From IMG/VR virus record IMGVR_UViG_3300030044_000065, positions 1 through 27,482 of that record: a stretch of DNA of 27,482 nucleotides; one strand, written 5' to 3'. The position numbers and the translations under genes were made by a program. Shown here in pieces: positions 16,787 through 23,325 of this stretch. Below the pieces are notes generated by a model. The model had not been told where the DNA came from. It was given only the letters and a program-made list of their open reading frames with translations, and did not search any database. The stretch comes from a virus. Within the stretch, counting starts at the first letter, position 1, and every line of letters starts with the position of its first letter.

Positions 16787-18826
16787 CTATTCGGATTTAA
16801 GTTGTTTTGCTTTCTGCATGTCTCTGTCGAGCTGCTTTTCTATACGTGCCTCGTGCGCGATCTGTAGTTCTTTAGCTACATTGATCACATCCATAAAGGA
16901 TTTCCTGTCGAGGTCTTGAATCTCCTTGGCCGTCTTCGCGTTATCAAGGAGTGCTTTCGCATAATTCTGTTCGCCTTCTGAAATACGTTCTTTTGCCAAA
17001 CCGATGTCGGCAAGAACGCGGGCACGCCTTTCTTCTGCAAGTGCAAGGTTCTCTTCTGTCTGAGAAATAGCCAGGCGTCGAGAGATTGCTTCGTCTTCCT
17101 GCTCTTGCTCTGCTGCTTGTTCTTGCATCTGTTGTTGTTTCGCCAAGATCTCGCGCAACTTGGTGCTTCCTTGAATCGGAGCTGCTTCTAGCACGGCATC
17201 CCAAGGGATTGGCGCACCAAGTTCGAGAAGTTGGAGGAGTTGGTAGTAGTAAGCTTCGCGCTGTGTAGGCGTCTTAACTGCCTGCTTAATAGCGCAATCG
17301 TATTCTTGAAATTCTCCGGAGAAGAATTGCTCAGTAGGCTCTCTTCCCGTCATCCGGAAAATCTTACCAGGCGTGAAGTTCTTTTGAATTGCTTCAAGGA
17401 CTAAGCGCCCTACTTGCTTTTTGGTATATTCATAATTATCGAAAAGGCCGCGATTGCCTTTAAGGCCGTTTGAAGTGCGAACCTCGGCGAGCTTTCCCGA
17501 TACCTGAGAGTCTCCAACGCTAGATAGACCCAGTAATTCTTCACTGGCTCCGGGGATCTCCATAATGTTTTTGTCCATGATGTCTTGGTATTGCAAGTAT
17601 CCTGGAGGGATTTGGGGAGGGAGGATTTCTCTGAGATCTGAGTTAACATCATAACCTTCATTTACAACTACTTGACGACCTGCACCGGCTTGCATAAGCA
17701 TCTGAGGATCAAGTACAGCACCATTCTTACTAATCCATCCGGTATTAATTACGGATTCCATTAAATCGATTATCTGCGAGTGACGTCTGTTATATTGGCG
17801 TTGTGCATCAACTATACAGCGGACTATGCCCTGTATCTTCAACTCGTACGTGTCGATTAACGGTTCAAAATATCCTAGCATTAAAGCGAAAGGGAACGTC
17901 GATACGTTTGTAGGGTCAGCACCTTCGTAGAGCAATCTACCTCCAACAATAACGCTGTATTGTACTGTCAGCTTATGGGAGTTAATCAACTGTAAGTGTG
18001 GAGTTTCAATAAGAGCTTCTTTAAGGTATTTCTCTTCTTTCCGCGTCCCGTTCCACTCAGTAGTAACACCTGTTTCAGTATCCACTAAGTACTTCTGCTC
18101 CACATTCTTACGAACCCAGTACTCGTCATAGGTGAGAAGATTCTTAGCGATGTACGTGGAATTGTATTGCCTGTAAATACCGAGATATTGATACTTGTTA
18201 TCTCTGATCCCTGTAGGAATGTTATCGATGACTTCCGGATCAATAAAAGGAAGTAAAGCCTTTACCTGTTCTCTCGAAAGCAATTGACGCGTTGATGCTT
18301 GGTCGCAATCTCCGAGATCCCTTCGTGTATAGTAGGGATCAAGCATCAGCGCGTTAAATGGTCGCCAGAAGAATTTGATGTCTCCGCAGACTTTATCCTT
18401 GGAGTAGTCCATGTAGATGCCTATGATGGCCAACCCAGTCTTAAGCATATGCTCGAAAGCTTCCGAACATATGTAATCGAAGTCGCCCTTTTCATAGACT
18501 TGGTACATAACATCGGACAGTAGATCAGCAGTTTCTACATCGGCATCTTCCACCGGCGTGCAAACGGTAGCCATGCGATTCTCGCGCTCATATCCGGAAT
18601 ACAGGTTAACGACACGACGGATCTTATTAAGCTCAAGAACCATCCTGTTTTGTTTAAGGAGTTTCTGCTTTTCAAGGTTAGTCCAGTTATCCCCCGCGTA
18701 CGCGCGAAGATCACGGTATTGAGCAGCATAGAGGACACCCCATGTGCGCCATGCATCATAGTAAAACTGTTGCCACTTGAATAGTGTGCCTCCACCTTGG
18801 TAGGTAGATTGGCCGGTGTATGTCAT
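16787..18826 (-). CDS. Portal protein, P22-type
   Basis: The 679-residue protein is of the long podoviral portal class. The N-terminus contains NLEKQKLLKQNRMVLELNKI and RRVVNLYSGYERENRM (residues 50-85), the usual start of P22-type portals. It continues through a wing region with FFWRPFNALMLDPYYTRRDL and the stem/crown region with EELLGLSSVGDSQVSGKLAE and RTSNGLKGNRGLFDNYEYTK (residues 418-460). From about residue 558 to the end it is a Gln/Glu/Ala/Arg-rich coiled coil, which in P22 forms the long internal barrel. Twelve copies would form the packaging and ejection channel. The gene starts 18 bases after the terminase stop, with no clear Shine-Dalgarno site in the gap. Confidence 0.88.
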   Translation of the reverse strand: MTYTGQSTYQGGGTLFKWQQFYYDAWRTWGVLYAAQYRDLRAYAGDNWTNLEKQKLLKQNRMVLELNKIRRVVNLYSGYERENRMATVCTPVEDADVETADLLSDVMYQVYEKGDFDYICSEAFEHMLKTGLAIIGIYMDYSKDKVCGDIKFFWRPFNALMLDPYYTRRDLGDCDQASTRQLLSREQVKALLPFIDPEVIDNIPTGIRDNKYQYLGIYRQYNSTYIAKNLLTYDEYWVRKNVEQKYLVDTETGVTTEWNGTRKEEKYLKEALIETPHLQLINSHKLTVQYSVIVGGRLLYEGADPTNVSTFPFALMLGYFEPLIDTYELKIQGIVRCIVDAQRQYNRRHSQIIDLMESVINTGWISKNGAVLDPQMLMQAGAGRQVVVNEGYDVNSDLREILPPQIPPGYLQYQDIMDKNIMEIPGASEELLGLSSVGDSQVSGKLAEVRTSNGLKGNRGLFDNYEYTKKQVGRLVLEAIQKNFTPGKIFRMTGREPTEQFFSGEFQEYDCAIKQAVKTPTQREAYYYQLLQLLELGAPIPWDAVLEAAPIQGSTKLREILAKQQQMQEQAAEQEQEDEAISRRLAISQTEENLALAEERRARVLADIGLAKERISEGEQNYAKALLDNAKTAKEIQDLDRKSFMDVINVAKELQIAHEARIEKQLDRDMQKAKQLKSE

Positions 18827-18844
18827 GAGTGAACTTGATAATGG

Positions 18845-20338
18845 TTACAAATATTCCCGGCGAAGTTGCGCCCAAAGCTCTGCACTCATTCCCGCTCCAT
18901 TTGTCAGTTTTGCGATTGATTCAGCCGCGTAAATCAATGCTTTCGTTCCATGTGAAGCCCAGTTGTGAAGGGACTTATCCCTATAGCATCCCATCTTATC
19001 GTTCCATTCCTTCCGGAACGCCTCGACTGCGCGTATGCCTCCTGCGCACCTGTGTTGATCGAAAAACATGCGGTTCAATGTGCTTCTGAGGCACTCAATA
19101 CCGAACTGCTCATTTTGATCACGCGCAAGGACATCGATCTTAAGACCTGCTTCAATGAAGTAGTCCGCGTAGCATTTGCCGGAACCTTTCTCTCTAGCTT
19201 TAGCATCATGAGGCAAGATGTGCCTGTCAATGACGTATGGTCTTGTCTTTAACCACTTTATATAATGCGCAGCACTTTCATCGCAACTTTCGTAGTAATC
19301 GATACAATGTATCTCCTTACCCACGAGTTGATAGATCCAGATTGCGCAATTATCGCCAATACCGATATCGGCAGCGCTGTACGTCTTTGCATGCTCGGAT
19401 GGAGGTAGATGACATATGCGATGCTCTTGACGCGCTAAGGACATGTTCTTTGCAAAATAGAAGCCTTCATGCGCAGACTCGAATGCTTCCTCGGGAGTAC
19501 TTGGGTACTCGCGTTTCATGTACTCGCCTTGCGTGAGCGACTTCTTGTAGTACCATGCCTTTTGACCGTCAGTAAGTTCTATGCCTTTAGATTGAAGATC
19601 TTTGAAGTAAAGCTCCATGTCTTTCGGGATGATAACATCCTTAGGATCTATGGAATATTCCGGATGTTGCCACCAGGAGAAAAACCATAGCTTCCAGTCA
19701 AGATTTCCCAGCGGTGTACCGAGATCTTTAATTTCTTGAGCGCGTTTACATAGTTCAAAAAAGTGTCCCTCTCTTCCGCGAGCTGTCGACTCAATACAGA
19801 TAAACTGTCCTGCTTGAACAGCATTGAGCGCACCGGAAATAATCTCGTTAGCTTTAGAAGGGTTTTCCTGACAAATCTTGGCAAACTCGGTGATATGTAA
19901 GAGTTGGAGAGTTCCACCTCGCAAACTCGTCGCAACCCTAAATACCGAACCGTTCTGGAAACGCATTTCATGTACGTTATCCCGGTGCGCAGGGCAGAGA
20001 TCTCTAACGAACTGAGGCAAGTTGTCATAAGCGAATTTAACCTTATCAATGAATATCTCACGAGCAATAGGCTTGCTATCAGCTACAATAGCGGCATTCA
20101 CGTTATTGTTCCATAAGCATGCATCTAGAAATAAAAGTGCATGGAATGTGCTTACGCCAAGTTGGCGAGCCTTAAGGACAATATTTAAGTAGTGAGGCTT
20201 AAGAAGAGCATCCTGCGCCCAGTTAGGCTGGAAGTTAACTACTTGACCATTCTTATCTTTGATCTTGTAGAGATGAGCTAGGCGCCATCGTTTGTCGCCT
20301 AAGTTAGCAAGTACTTGTTCTTGTGTCAGTTCAGTCAT
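18845..20338 (-). CDS. Terminase large subunit
   Basis: The 497-residue protein has an ATPase half with a Walker A-like KARQLGVST (residues 56-64), a Walker B/catalytic LLHITEFAK (146-154, acidic E151) and a coupling motif IESTARGREGHF (182-193). The nuclease half has the first acidic motif SAADIGIGDN (321-330; D324, D329) and a second acidic residue in ILPHDAK (D378). In the usual third nuclease motif (SH.aDA) this protein reads SHGTKAL (462-468), with Lys in place of the customary Asp. The protein powers DNA translocation through the portal and cuts concatemers. A putative small subunit lies about 6 kb upstream rather than next to it. Confidence 0.88.
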   Translation of the reverse strand: MTELTQEQVLANLGDKRWRLAHLYKIKDKNGQVVNFQPNWAQDALLKPHYLNIVLKARQLGVSTFHALLFLDACLWNNNVNAAIVADSKPIAREIFIDKVKFAYDNLPQFVRDLCPAHRDNVHEMRFQNGSVFRVATSLRGGTLQLLHITEFAKICQENPSKANEIISGALNAVQAGQFICIESTARGREGHFFELCKRAQEIKDLGTPLGNLDWKLWFFSWWQHPEYSIDPKDVIIPKDMELYFKDLQSKGIELTDGQKAWYYKKSLTQGEYMKREYPSTPEEAFESAHEGFYFAKNMSLARQEHRICHLPPSEHAKTYSAADIGIGDNCAIWIYQLVGKEIHCIDYYESCDESAAHYIKWLKTRPYVIDRHILPHDAKAREKGSGKCYADYFIEAGLKIDVLARDQNEQFGIECLRSTLNRMFFDQHRCAGGIRAVEAFRKEWNDKMGCYRDKSLHNWASHGTKALIYAAESIAKLTNGAGMSAELWAQLRREYL

Positions 20339-20377
20339 ATCCTAAGATTAATGACTAAATAAAATACTTTACAAGTT

Positions 20378-20758
20378 TTACGGAGGAGGGGGTGGTGCGG
20401 GATTCTGTATATACAGATTAGGGCCGGTAAGAGTCATCTGCGGATTGCCATCGCCTGTGAATGGTGTATAGTCTCTTCCATCGATGTAGTTGCCGTTTGC
20501 GTCCACTAGAATGAAGGTGTTCGTAGTGGGCAACGCGACGTAGTACAGGTTGTTGTTGAGCTGCTCCATACCTGTAGCATTTGCGAAAGGGAACTCCTGA
20601 AACTGCGTACACCGGAGCGCGTAACCCGGAAGAAAACCGTGATCATCTATCGTGACCACAATAGGTAAAGTGTTAGTGATGCTAGTAGGAGTATGATGCT
20701 CATTAGTAAAATGTGAGGGGCTGCTGTCATATCCATCGCCATCGCGAACTAATGCCAT
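20378..20758 (-). CDS. Small beta protein with FCCH-like fold motif
   Basis: The start is the ATG at 20758 (126 residues), preceded by AAAGG; the longer frame runs back through the upstream gene. Residues about 30-90 follow a pattern known from many phage virion proteins and similar to the E1 FCCH-like domain: LPIVVTIDDHGFLPGYALRC, then ATGMEQLNNNLYYVALPTTN and TFILVDANGNYIDGRDYTPF. The C-terminus is a short Pro run. In other phages this domain occurs in tail or head accessory proteins. Here it stands alone, ahead of the terminase. A structural role is likely but unproven. Confidence 0.65.
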   Translation of the reverse strand: MALVRDGDGYDSSPSHFTNEHHTPTSITNTLPIVVTIDDHGFLPGYALRCTQFQEFPFANATGMEQLNNNLYYVALPTTNTFILVDANGNYIDGRDYTPFTGDGNPQMTLTGPNLYIQNPAPPPPP

Positions 20759-20766
20759 GTTAACCT

Positions 20767-21060
20767 TTATTGTACGCTTTTTTGATCGCTCTCCACAGAT
20801 TCTTCGGCGCGTGCGGATAGTTCTCCACAAAGCTCTTCCTTAACCTTTTCGCTACAGTCTTTCTCATATTCAGCCTTAAGTAAATAGTTGTTTAAAAAGA
20901 ATTCAGATTGACGGATCTGCTTTATCTTCAGGTGTAGAATGGTTGTATTGAGTTCCTGAACACATTTCGATATTTCAATGAAGTGCTTACGTGGCACAAA
21001 CATTTGATTCAACACACACATGAATGCGATCCCGAAGCACAGTCCATAAAAAATAATCAT
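20767..21060 (-). CDS. Small membrane-anchored coiled-coil protein
   Basis: I choose the ATG at 21060 (97 residues, MIIFYGLCFGIAFMC) because GGAG lies six bases upstream; an ATG four codons earlier lacks a ribosome site, and anything longer would read into a tRNA. Residues 2-18 form one transmembrane segment, followed by a basic residue pair (PRKH) and a helical, Lys/Glu-rich body with four Cys in the whole protein. The layout (N-terminal membrane anchor, periplasmic or cytoplasmic coil) is compatible with an i-spanin or another lysis accessory, but there is no endolysin or holin nearby to confirm that. Confidence 0.6.
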   Translation of the reverse strand: MIIFYGLCFGIAFMCVLNQMFVPRKHFIEISKCVQELNTTILHLKIKQIRQSEFFLNNYLLKAEYEKDCSEKVKEELCGELSARAEESVESDQKSVQ

Positions 21061-21078
21061 TCCTATCTCCATTTTAAT

Positions 21079-21146
21079 AGCGGGAGTGGGAGTCGAACCC
21101 ACTGAAATAAGGTTATGAGCCTAGTTAGCCTCCAAGGCTTCCCGCG
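21079..21146 (-). tRNA. Atypical tRNA-Met-like (anticodon CAU)
   Basis: The minus strand carries an acceptor stem with 6 of 7 pairs, a perfect T arm (GTGGG, loop TTCGACT, CCCAC), and a seven-base loop CTCATAA centred on CAT. The D arm is short (AGCC, five-base loop TTGGA, GGCT), with no spacer after the acceptor. The anticodon stem has only three good pairs. Total length is about 68 bases, four short of normal. It is clearly tRNA-derived; whether it is charged and functional is uncertain. Confidence 0.55.
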
Positions 21147-21149
21147 GTA

Positions 21150-21222
21150 TTGTCAGAAAAGGGTTCGAACCTCTAACCGCATGAACCAAAGTCATGTGCT
21201 CTACCAATTGAGCTATCTGACA
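21150..21222 (-). tRNA. tRNA-Gln (anticodon UUG)
   Basis: All arms fold canonically on the minus strand: a seven-pair acceptor stem (TGTCAGA with TCTGACA), D stem GCTC/GAGC with a GG-containing loop, anticodon stem CATGA/TCATG with loop CTTTGGT giving UUG, and T arm AGAGG-TTCGAAC-CCTTT. Length is 72 plus the discriminator A. No CCA is encoded. Position 37 is G rather than the usual A. Confidence 0.88.
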
Positions 21223-21227
21223 AAAAA

Positions 21228-21276
21228 GTCCCCTAACAGTGCGAAAAACTTCGCAATAAAACGCACCATAAGGGAC
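21228..21276 (-). ncRNA. Structured spacer hairpin inside the tRNA array
   Basis: Outer arms GTCCC/GGGAC and middle arms GTGCG/CGCAC pair across a small internal loop, and a further hairpin GCGAA/TTCGC can form inside. It is not a tRNA. It sits between the Gln and Thr tRNAs. It could be a processing signal, a degenerate tRNA, or a separate small RNA; the strand is assumed from the array. Confidence 0.5.
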
Positions 21277-21302
21277 AAATTTCCTGAGCTAGCATGCCAA
21301 GA

Positions 21303-21373
21303 TGCCCTTTGACTGAATCGAACAGCCATCTTCTCTTTACAAGAGAGTTGCTCTACCATTAAACTAAAAGGGC
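21303..21373 (-). tRNA. tRNA-Thr (anticodon UGU)
   Basis: The minus strand shows a seven-pair acceptor (GCCCTTT/AAAGGGC), D stem GTTT/GAGC with an ATGGTA loop, anticodon loop CTTGTAA giving UGU on a stem with four good pairs, and T arm GGCTG-TTCGATT-CAGTC. Length is 70 plus the discriminator. No CCA is encoded. Confidence 0.85.
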
Positions 21374-21377
21374 TAAA

Positions 21378-21415
21378 GATAGTTTTTTCCCGGGCTACGG
21401 CTAGGTAACACTATC
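21378..21415 (-). other. Inverted repeat between Thr and Glu tRNAs
   Basis: Six-base arms GATAGT and ACTATC lie 26 bases apart, in the spacer directly upstream of tRNA-Thr in the direction of transcription. The loop is GC-rich (contains CCCGGG). A processing structure or a tRNA relic are both possible. Confidence 0.35.
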
Positions 21416-21425
21416 AAACTATGTC

Positions 21426-21497
21426 TGACCCTAGCAGGAGTCGAACCTACGTTCTCGGATTGAAAACCCGATGTTCTAACCATTAAACTATAGAGCC
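21426..21497 (-). tRNA. tRNA-Glu (anticodon UUC)
   Basis: The acceptor GGCTCTA/TAGGGTC pairs fully with two G-U pairs. The D loop contains TTTAATGGTTA. The anticodon stem TCGGG/TCCGA holds loop TTTTCAA, giving UUC. The T arm is GTAGG-TTCGACT-CCTGC. Length is 71 plus the discriminator. No CCA is encoded. Confidence 0.87.
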
Positions 21498-21499
21498 AT

Positions 21500-21579
21500 A
21501 ACACCCGACTGGACTCGAACCAGTGCGCTCTTGCATGATTTCGTCGATGCAAGCGATCTACCAACTGAACTACGGATGT
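21500..21579 (-). tRNA. tRNA with enlarged anticodon arm (specificity unclear)
   Basis: The acceptor (ACATCCG/CGGGTGT), the D arm with AGTTGGTA loop and the T arm (ACTGG-TTCGAGT-CCAGT) are normal. The anticodon arm is not: CTTGCAT pairs with ATGCAAG over seven bases and closes a ten-base loop CGACGAAATC, so the RNA is seven bases longer than a standard tRNA and has no normal seven-base anticodon loop. If only the standard five pairs form, the loop has 14 bases and starts AUCGA, which would put CGA (Ser) after U33. A competing fold presents CTTGCAT, an Ala UGC-type loop, on a three-pair stem. Amino acid left unassigned. Confidence 0.65.
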
Positions 21580-21635
21580 AAAGAGTGGCTCTTTTTAACG
21601 TGGTAGCCTCCACGGATGTATATAAGCCGTACATC
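21580..21635 (-). other. Three tandem short hairpins
   Basis: Within 56 bases three perfect stems follow one another: AAAGAG/CTCTTT (loop of 3), CGTGG/CCACG (loop of 6) and GATGTA/TACATC (loop of 9). They lie between two tRNA-like RNAs. On the plus strand the first is followed by TTT, but no plus-strand gene needs a terminator there. Spacer or processing structures, or a tRNA relic lacking an acceptor stem, are possible. Confidence 0.45.
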
Positions 21636-21643
21636 AACGCAAA

Positions 21644-21715
21644 TAAGTGCCTAGGAATTGCACCTAGTACTGCCATCACTAGCGAACAGCCGGCTTTCTG
21701 TCTGCCCCGCACTCA
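21644..21715 (-). tRNA. Degenerate tRNA-like RNA with CUA at the anticodon position
   Basis: The length is exactly 72. The acceptor TGAGTGC/GCACTTA pairs fully, and the T stem CTAGG/CCTAG sits at the standard place with loop TGCAATT (one change from the usual TTCAATT). A three-pair D stem (GGC/GCC) holds a loop lacking GG. The anticodon stem CTGTT/GATGG relies on three G-U pairs; its loop CGCTAGT puts CTA at 34-36 but has G instead of U at 33. It may be a decayed tRNA or a divergent amber-reading one. Confidence 0.35.
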
Positions 21716-21746
21716 AATGTATAATAGTGTAGAGAGATTTTTACTT

Positions 21747-22001
21747 CTACTCTTCTTTTCCTAATTGTTTGAGACGTTGCTCAATATATTCAATTCGATC
21801 TTTTGCGATCTCACGATCGTCATATGATTTAGAAAAGCACTTCATCCACTCTACCAATTTAGACAATCGCCATTCATAATCCTCATCGATATCTTCTAAT
21901 TCTTTAAGATGATATTCTTTCTCTCTTTTCAGATTGCCAACTAGCTCTTCAACACACACATCCAAAACTTCTTTCGTTTCTTTCAATTCTTTTTCGCACA
22001 T
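21747..22001 (-). CDS. Small acidic coiled-coil protein
   Basis: The start is the ATG at 22001 (MCEKELKETK, 84 residues) with GGGAGG five to six bases upstream; a longer frame opens at 22058 without a ribosome site. The protein is a single long helix rich in Glu, Lys and Leu. It is the first gene upstream of the tRNA array on the minus strand and lies divergent from the KH-domain gene, with 123 bases between their start codons. I do not recognise a family. Confidence 0.65.
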   Translation of the reverse strand: MCEKELKETKEVLDVCVEELVGNLKREKEYHLKELEDIDEDYEWRLSKLVEWMKCFSKSYDDREIAKDRIEYIEQRLKQLGKEE

Positions 22002-22030
22002 AAAACCCTCCCTGTTAAGTAAATCCAAGA

Positions 22031-22048
22031 TAATCTCACGAGTGATTA
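22031..22048. promoter_or_regulatory. Inverted repeat in divergent promoter region
   Basis: TAATC-T-CAC and GTGATTA form seven-base arms with one bulged T and a two-base centre. It lies between the divergent starts of the coiled-coil gene (minus) and the KH gene (plus). A minus-strand promoter of the form TTTACG, 16 bases, TTATCT overlaps it, so it could be an operator. The promoter match is modest. Confidence 0.35.
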
Positions 22049-22124
22049 ACGTAAACACTTTTTTAGAATGTTTGCATTGTTTTGAAGATATCCGGATGAT
22101 GGGTGTACATAACTGGAGATAAAC

Positions 22125-22355
22125 ATGAAAGACTTTTTGAGACTAATGATATGCGAACTTGTAAGTGCGCCTGAGAATGTAGTAGTTAATGAAATGGTTG
22201 GTCAAAACACAACCATGTTTGAGGTGTCATGCAATAAAGGTGACGTAGGTAAGATCATCGGTAAAGGTGGCAAGACCATTGAATGCATCCGGCACATCAT
22301 GATAGCCGTCGCATCCAAGTCCGGAACGCGGATTAACATTGAGATCCTTGAATAG
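22125..22355 (+). CDS. KhpA-like KH-domain RNA-binding protein
   Basis: The protein has 76 residues, the length of bacterial KhpA (YlqC), and the same order of elements. An N-terminal helix (DFLRLMICELVSAPENV) and a strand (VNEMVGQNTTMFEVSCN) are followed by the KH signature DVGKIIGKGGKTIECIRHIM (residues 40-59, GKGG loop at 46-49) and a final helix and strand ending INIEILE. In bacteria KhpA, often paired with KhpB, binds RNA and affects translation and cell-wall growth; I see no KhpB here. GGAG sits six bases before the ATG. It is the only complete plus-strand gene in the window, so it has its own promoter. The role in the phage is unknown; it could bind host or phage mRNA or replace a host KhpA. 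Confidence 0.85.
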   Translation: MKDFLRLMICELVSAPENVVVNEMVGQNTTMFEVSCNKGDVGKIIGKGGKTIECIRHIMIAVASKSGTRINIEILE

Positions 22356-22371
22356 CTAATCTTTATATGGG

Positions 22372-22470
22372 TCATATTCTCTTATTACGGCAGTGAGGAT
22401 CAAAATTTCTAGCGTCATTATACGGCTTGCGCTTTTCCTTGCCGGATTTAATCGCTTTTTCGAGACTCAT
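22372..22470 (-). CDS. 32-residue Lys/Arg-rich protein (short form of a CRNxG family)
   Basis: An ATG at 22470 with GGAAG upstream opens a 32-codon frame that overlaps the previous gene by 23 bases. The product starts MSLEKAIKSGKEKRKPYNDA and ends FDPHCRNKRI. Its first 28 residues follow a short phage/mobile-element protein family I know (SLEKAI..GKEKRKPY...K..D..CRNHG), whose members usually continue with a second Cys-containing segment. Here the frame stops right after CRN, so it is a shortened member. Function is unknown for the family. Confidence 0.6.
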   Translation of the reverse strand: MSLEKAIKSGKEKRKPYNDARNFDPHCRNKRI

Positions 22471-22696
22471 CGCGCTTCCATGTACTTTCTAGTCTATAAA
22501 CGTTAATCCACTTAAGCTCTTTATTTGCTTCGTGTGTATCTTTTATTTTCTGTGGAATTCTGGAATCCAAAAAATCTATAAGTTTTTGATTTATTTGATA
22601 CCCAACAGGATAAGATGCAAACATATATGTGCTCCAACCACTTACGCCGTATAAGATAATTACATCTCGCGCTGAATCATCTTGAAGAATTTTCAT
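22448..22696 (-). CDS. Small protein, unknown
   Basis: The protein has 82 residues. The start overlaps the metallophosphoesterase stop as ATGA with AGGA upstream. The sequence is a mixed alpha/beta type with a hydrophobic N-terminal strand region (DVIILYGVSGWSTYMFASYP, about residues 11-30) and a polar helical C-terminus. The hydrophobic stretch is too short and polar to call a membrane helix. I recognise no family. Coupling to the phosphoesterase suggests co-expression. Confidence 0.6.
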   Translation of the reverse strand: MKILQDDSARDVIILYGVSGWSTYMFASYPVGYQINQKLIDFLDSRIPQKIKDTHEANKELKWINVYRLESTWKRDESRKSD

Positions 22697-23325
22697 AATA
22701 CAATCCTAATTGGTTTATTCACAGGTTCATACTCTTCATCCATATGCGCAGCGTTGATGCAGATAGTATCCGGTTTGTCAGAGAAATTATGTTTTAAAGT
22801 CATTTGACCGTAGCCACCATGAATATGCCCAAACACATGCAGCTTGGGCTTCACGCGCTCAACAGCCTTGCGCAGCTCTTCGCACCCGCAGTGTTCACCA
22901 TAACGGTTAGTATCGAGTATTCCCCAAGGAGGACCATGAGTGACAAGGATATCTATGTCATCCGGAATTAAATCCCACTTAGCTTTAATAGCCTCACCAC
23001 GATCGAGCATGAAGTGCCAGTTGTAGAACGTTGGTGTCCACGGTGATCCCCAGATTTTTAAGCCTTCGTATTCTTCCATCGAGTCTTGAAGATAACAGCC
23101 TACAGAAAAGTATCTCCTAGAGACTTTTTCTCTTTGAAGAAATCCATCGTGGTTGCCGGCAATGATAATCTTCTTGGGATAATTCTGTTTCATCAACCAA
23201 TCATTGAAGTTGTGATATTCCTGTAACATATCAGCCCCAGTCAAATCTCCGGCAACGATAAGAAGATCTCCTCCATGTAAAGCGGGTTTACATCCATGAA
23301 GGTCGGATATGCAATCGATTATCAT
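22693..23325 (-). CDS. Calcineurin-like metallophosphoesterase (MPPED-like)
   Basis: The start at 23325 (MIIDCISDLHG, 210 residues) overlaps the upstream stop as ATGA. All metal-binding motifs are in order: DLHG (8-11), GDLTG (26-30), GNHD (57-60), THGPP (129-133) and GHIHG (166-170). The segment IWGSPWTPTF (91-100) places it with MPPED-type phosphodiesterases, which hydrolyse phosphodiesters such as 2',3'-cyclic nucleotides in some members. The true substrate cannot be read from sequence. In this operon, with an RNA ligase two transcription blocks upstream, a role in RNA end processing is conceivable, but DNA or nucleotide substrates are equally possible. Confidence 0.87.
   Translation of the reverse strand: MIIDCISDLHGCKPALHGGDLLIVAGDLTGADMLQEYHNFNDWLMKQNYPKKIIIAGNHDGFLQREKVSRRYFSVGCYLQDSMEEYEGLKIWGSPWTPTFYNWHFMLDRGEAIKAKWDLIPDDIDILVTHGPPWGILDTNRYGEHCGCEELRKAVERVKPKLHVFGHIHGGYGQMTLKHNFSDKPDTICINAAHMDEEYEPVNKPIRIVL

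Noticed and set aside
20767-21102. Longer start for the membrane-anchored coiled-coil gene at 21102
   Set aside because: The extra codons would be the 3' end of the Met-type tRNA and have no ribosome site; the ATG at 21060 has GGAG at six bases.
21580-21597. Plus-strand intrinsic terminator AAAGAG-TGG-CTCTTTTT
   Set aside because: Stem is AT-rich and short and no plus-strand gene lies upstream to terminate.
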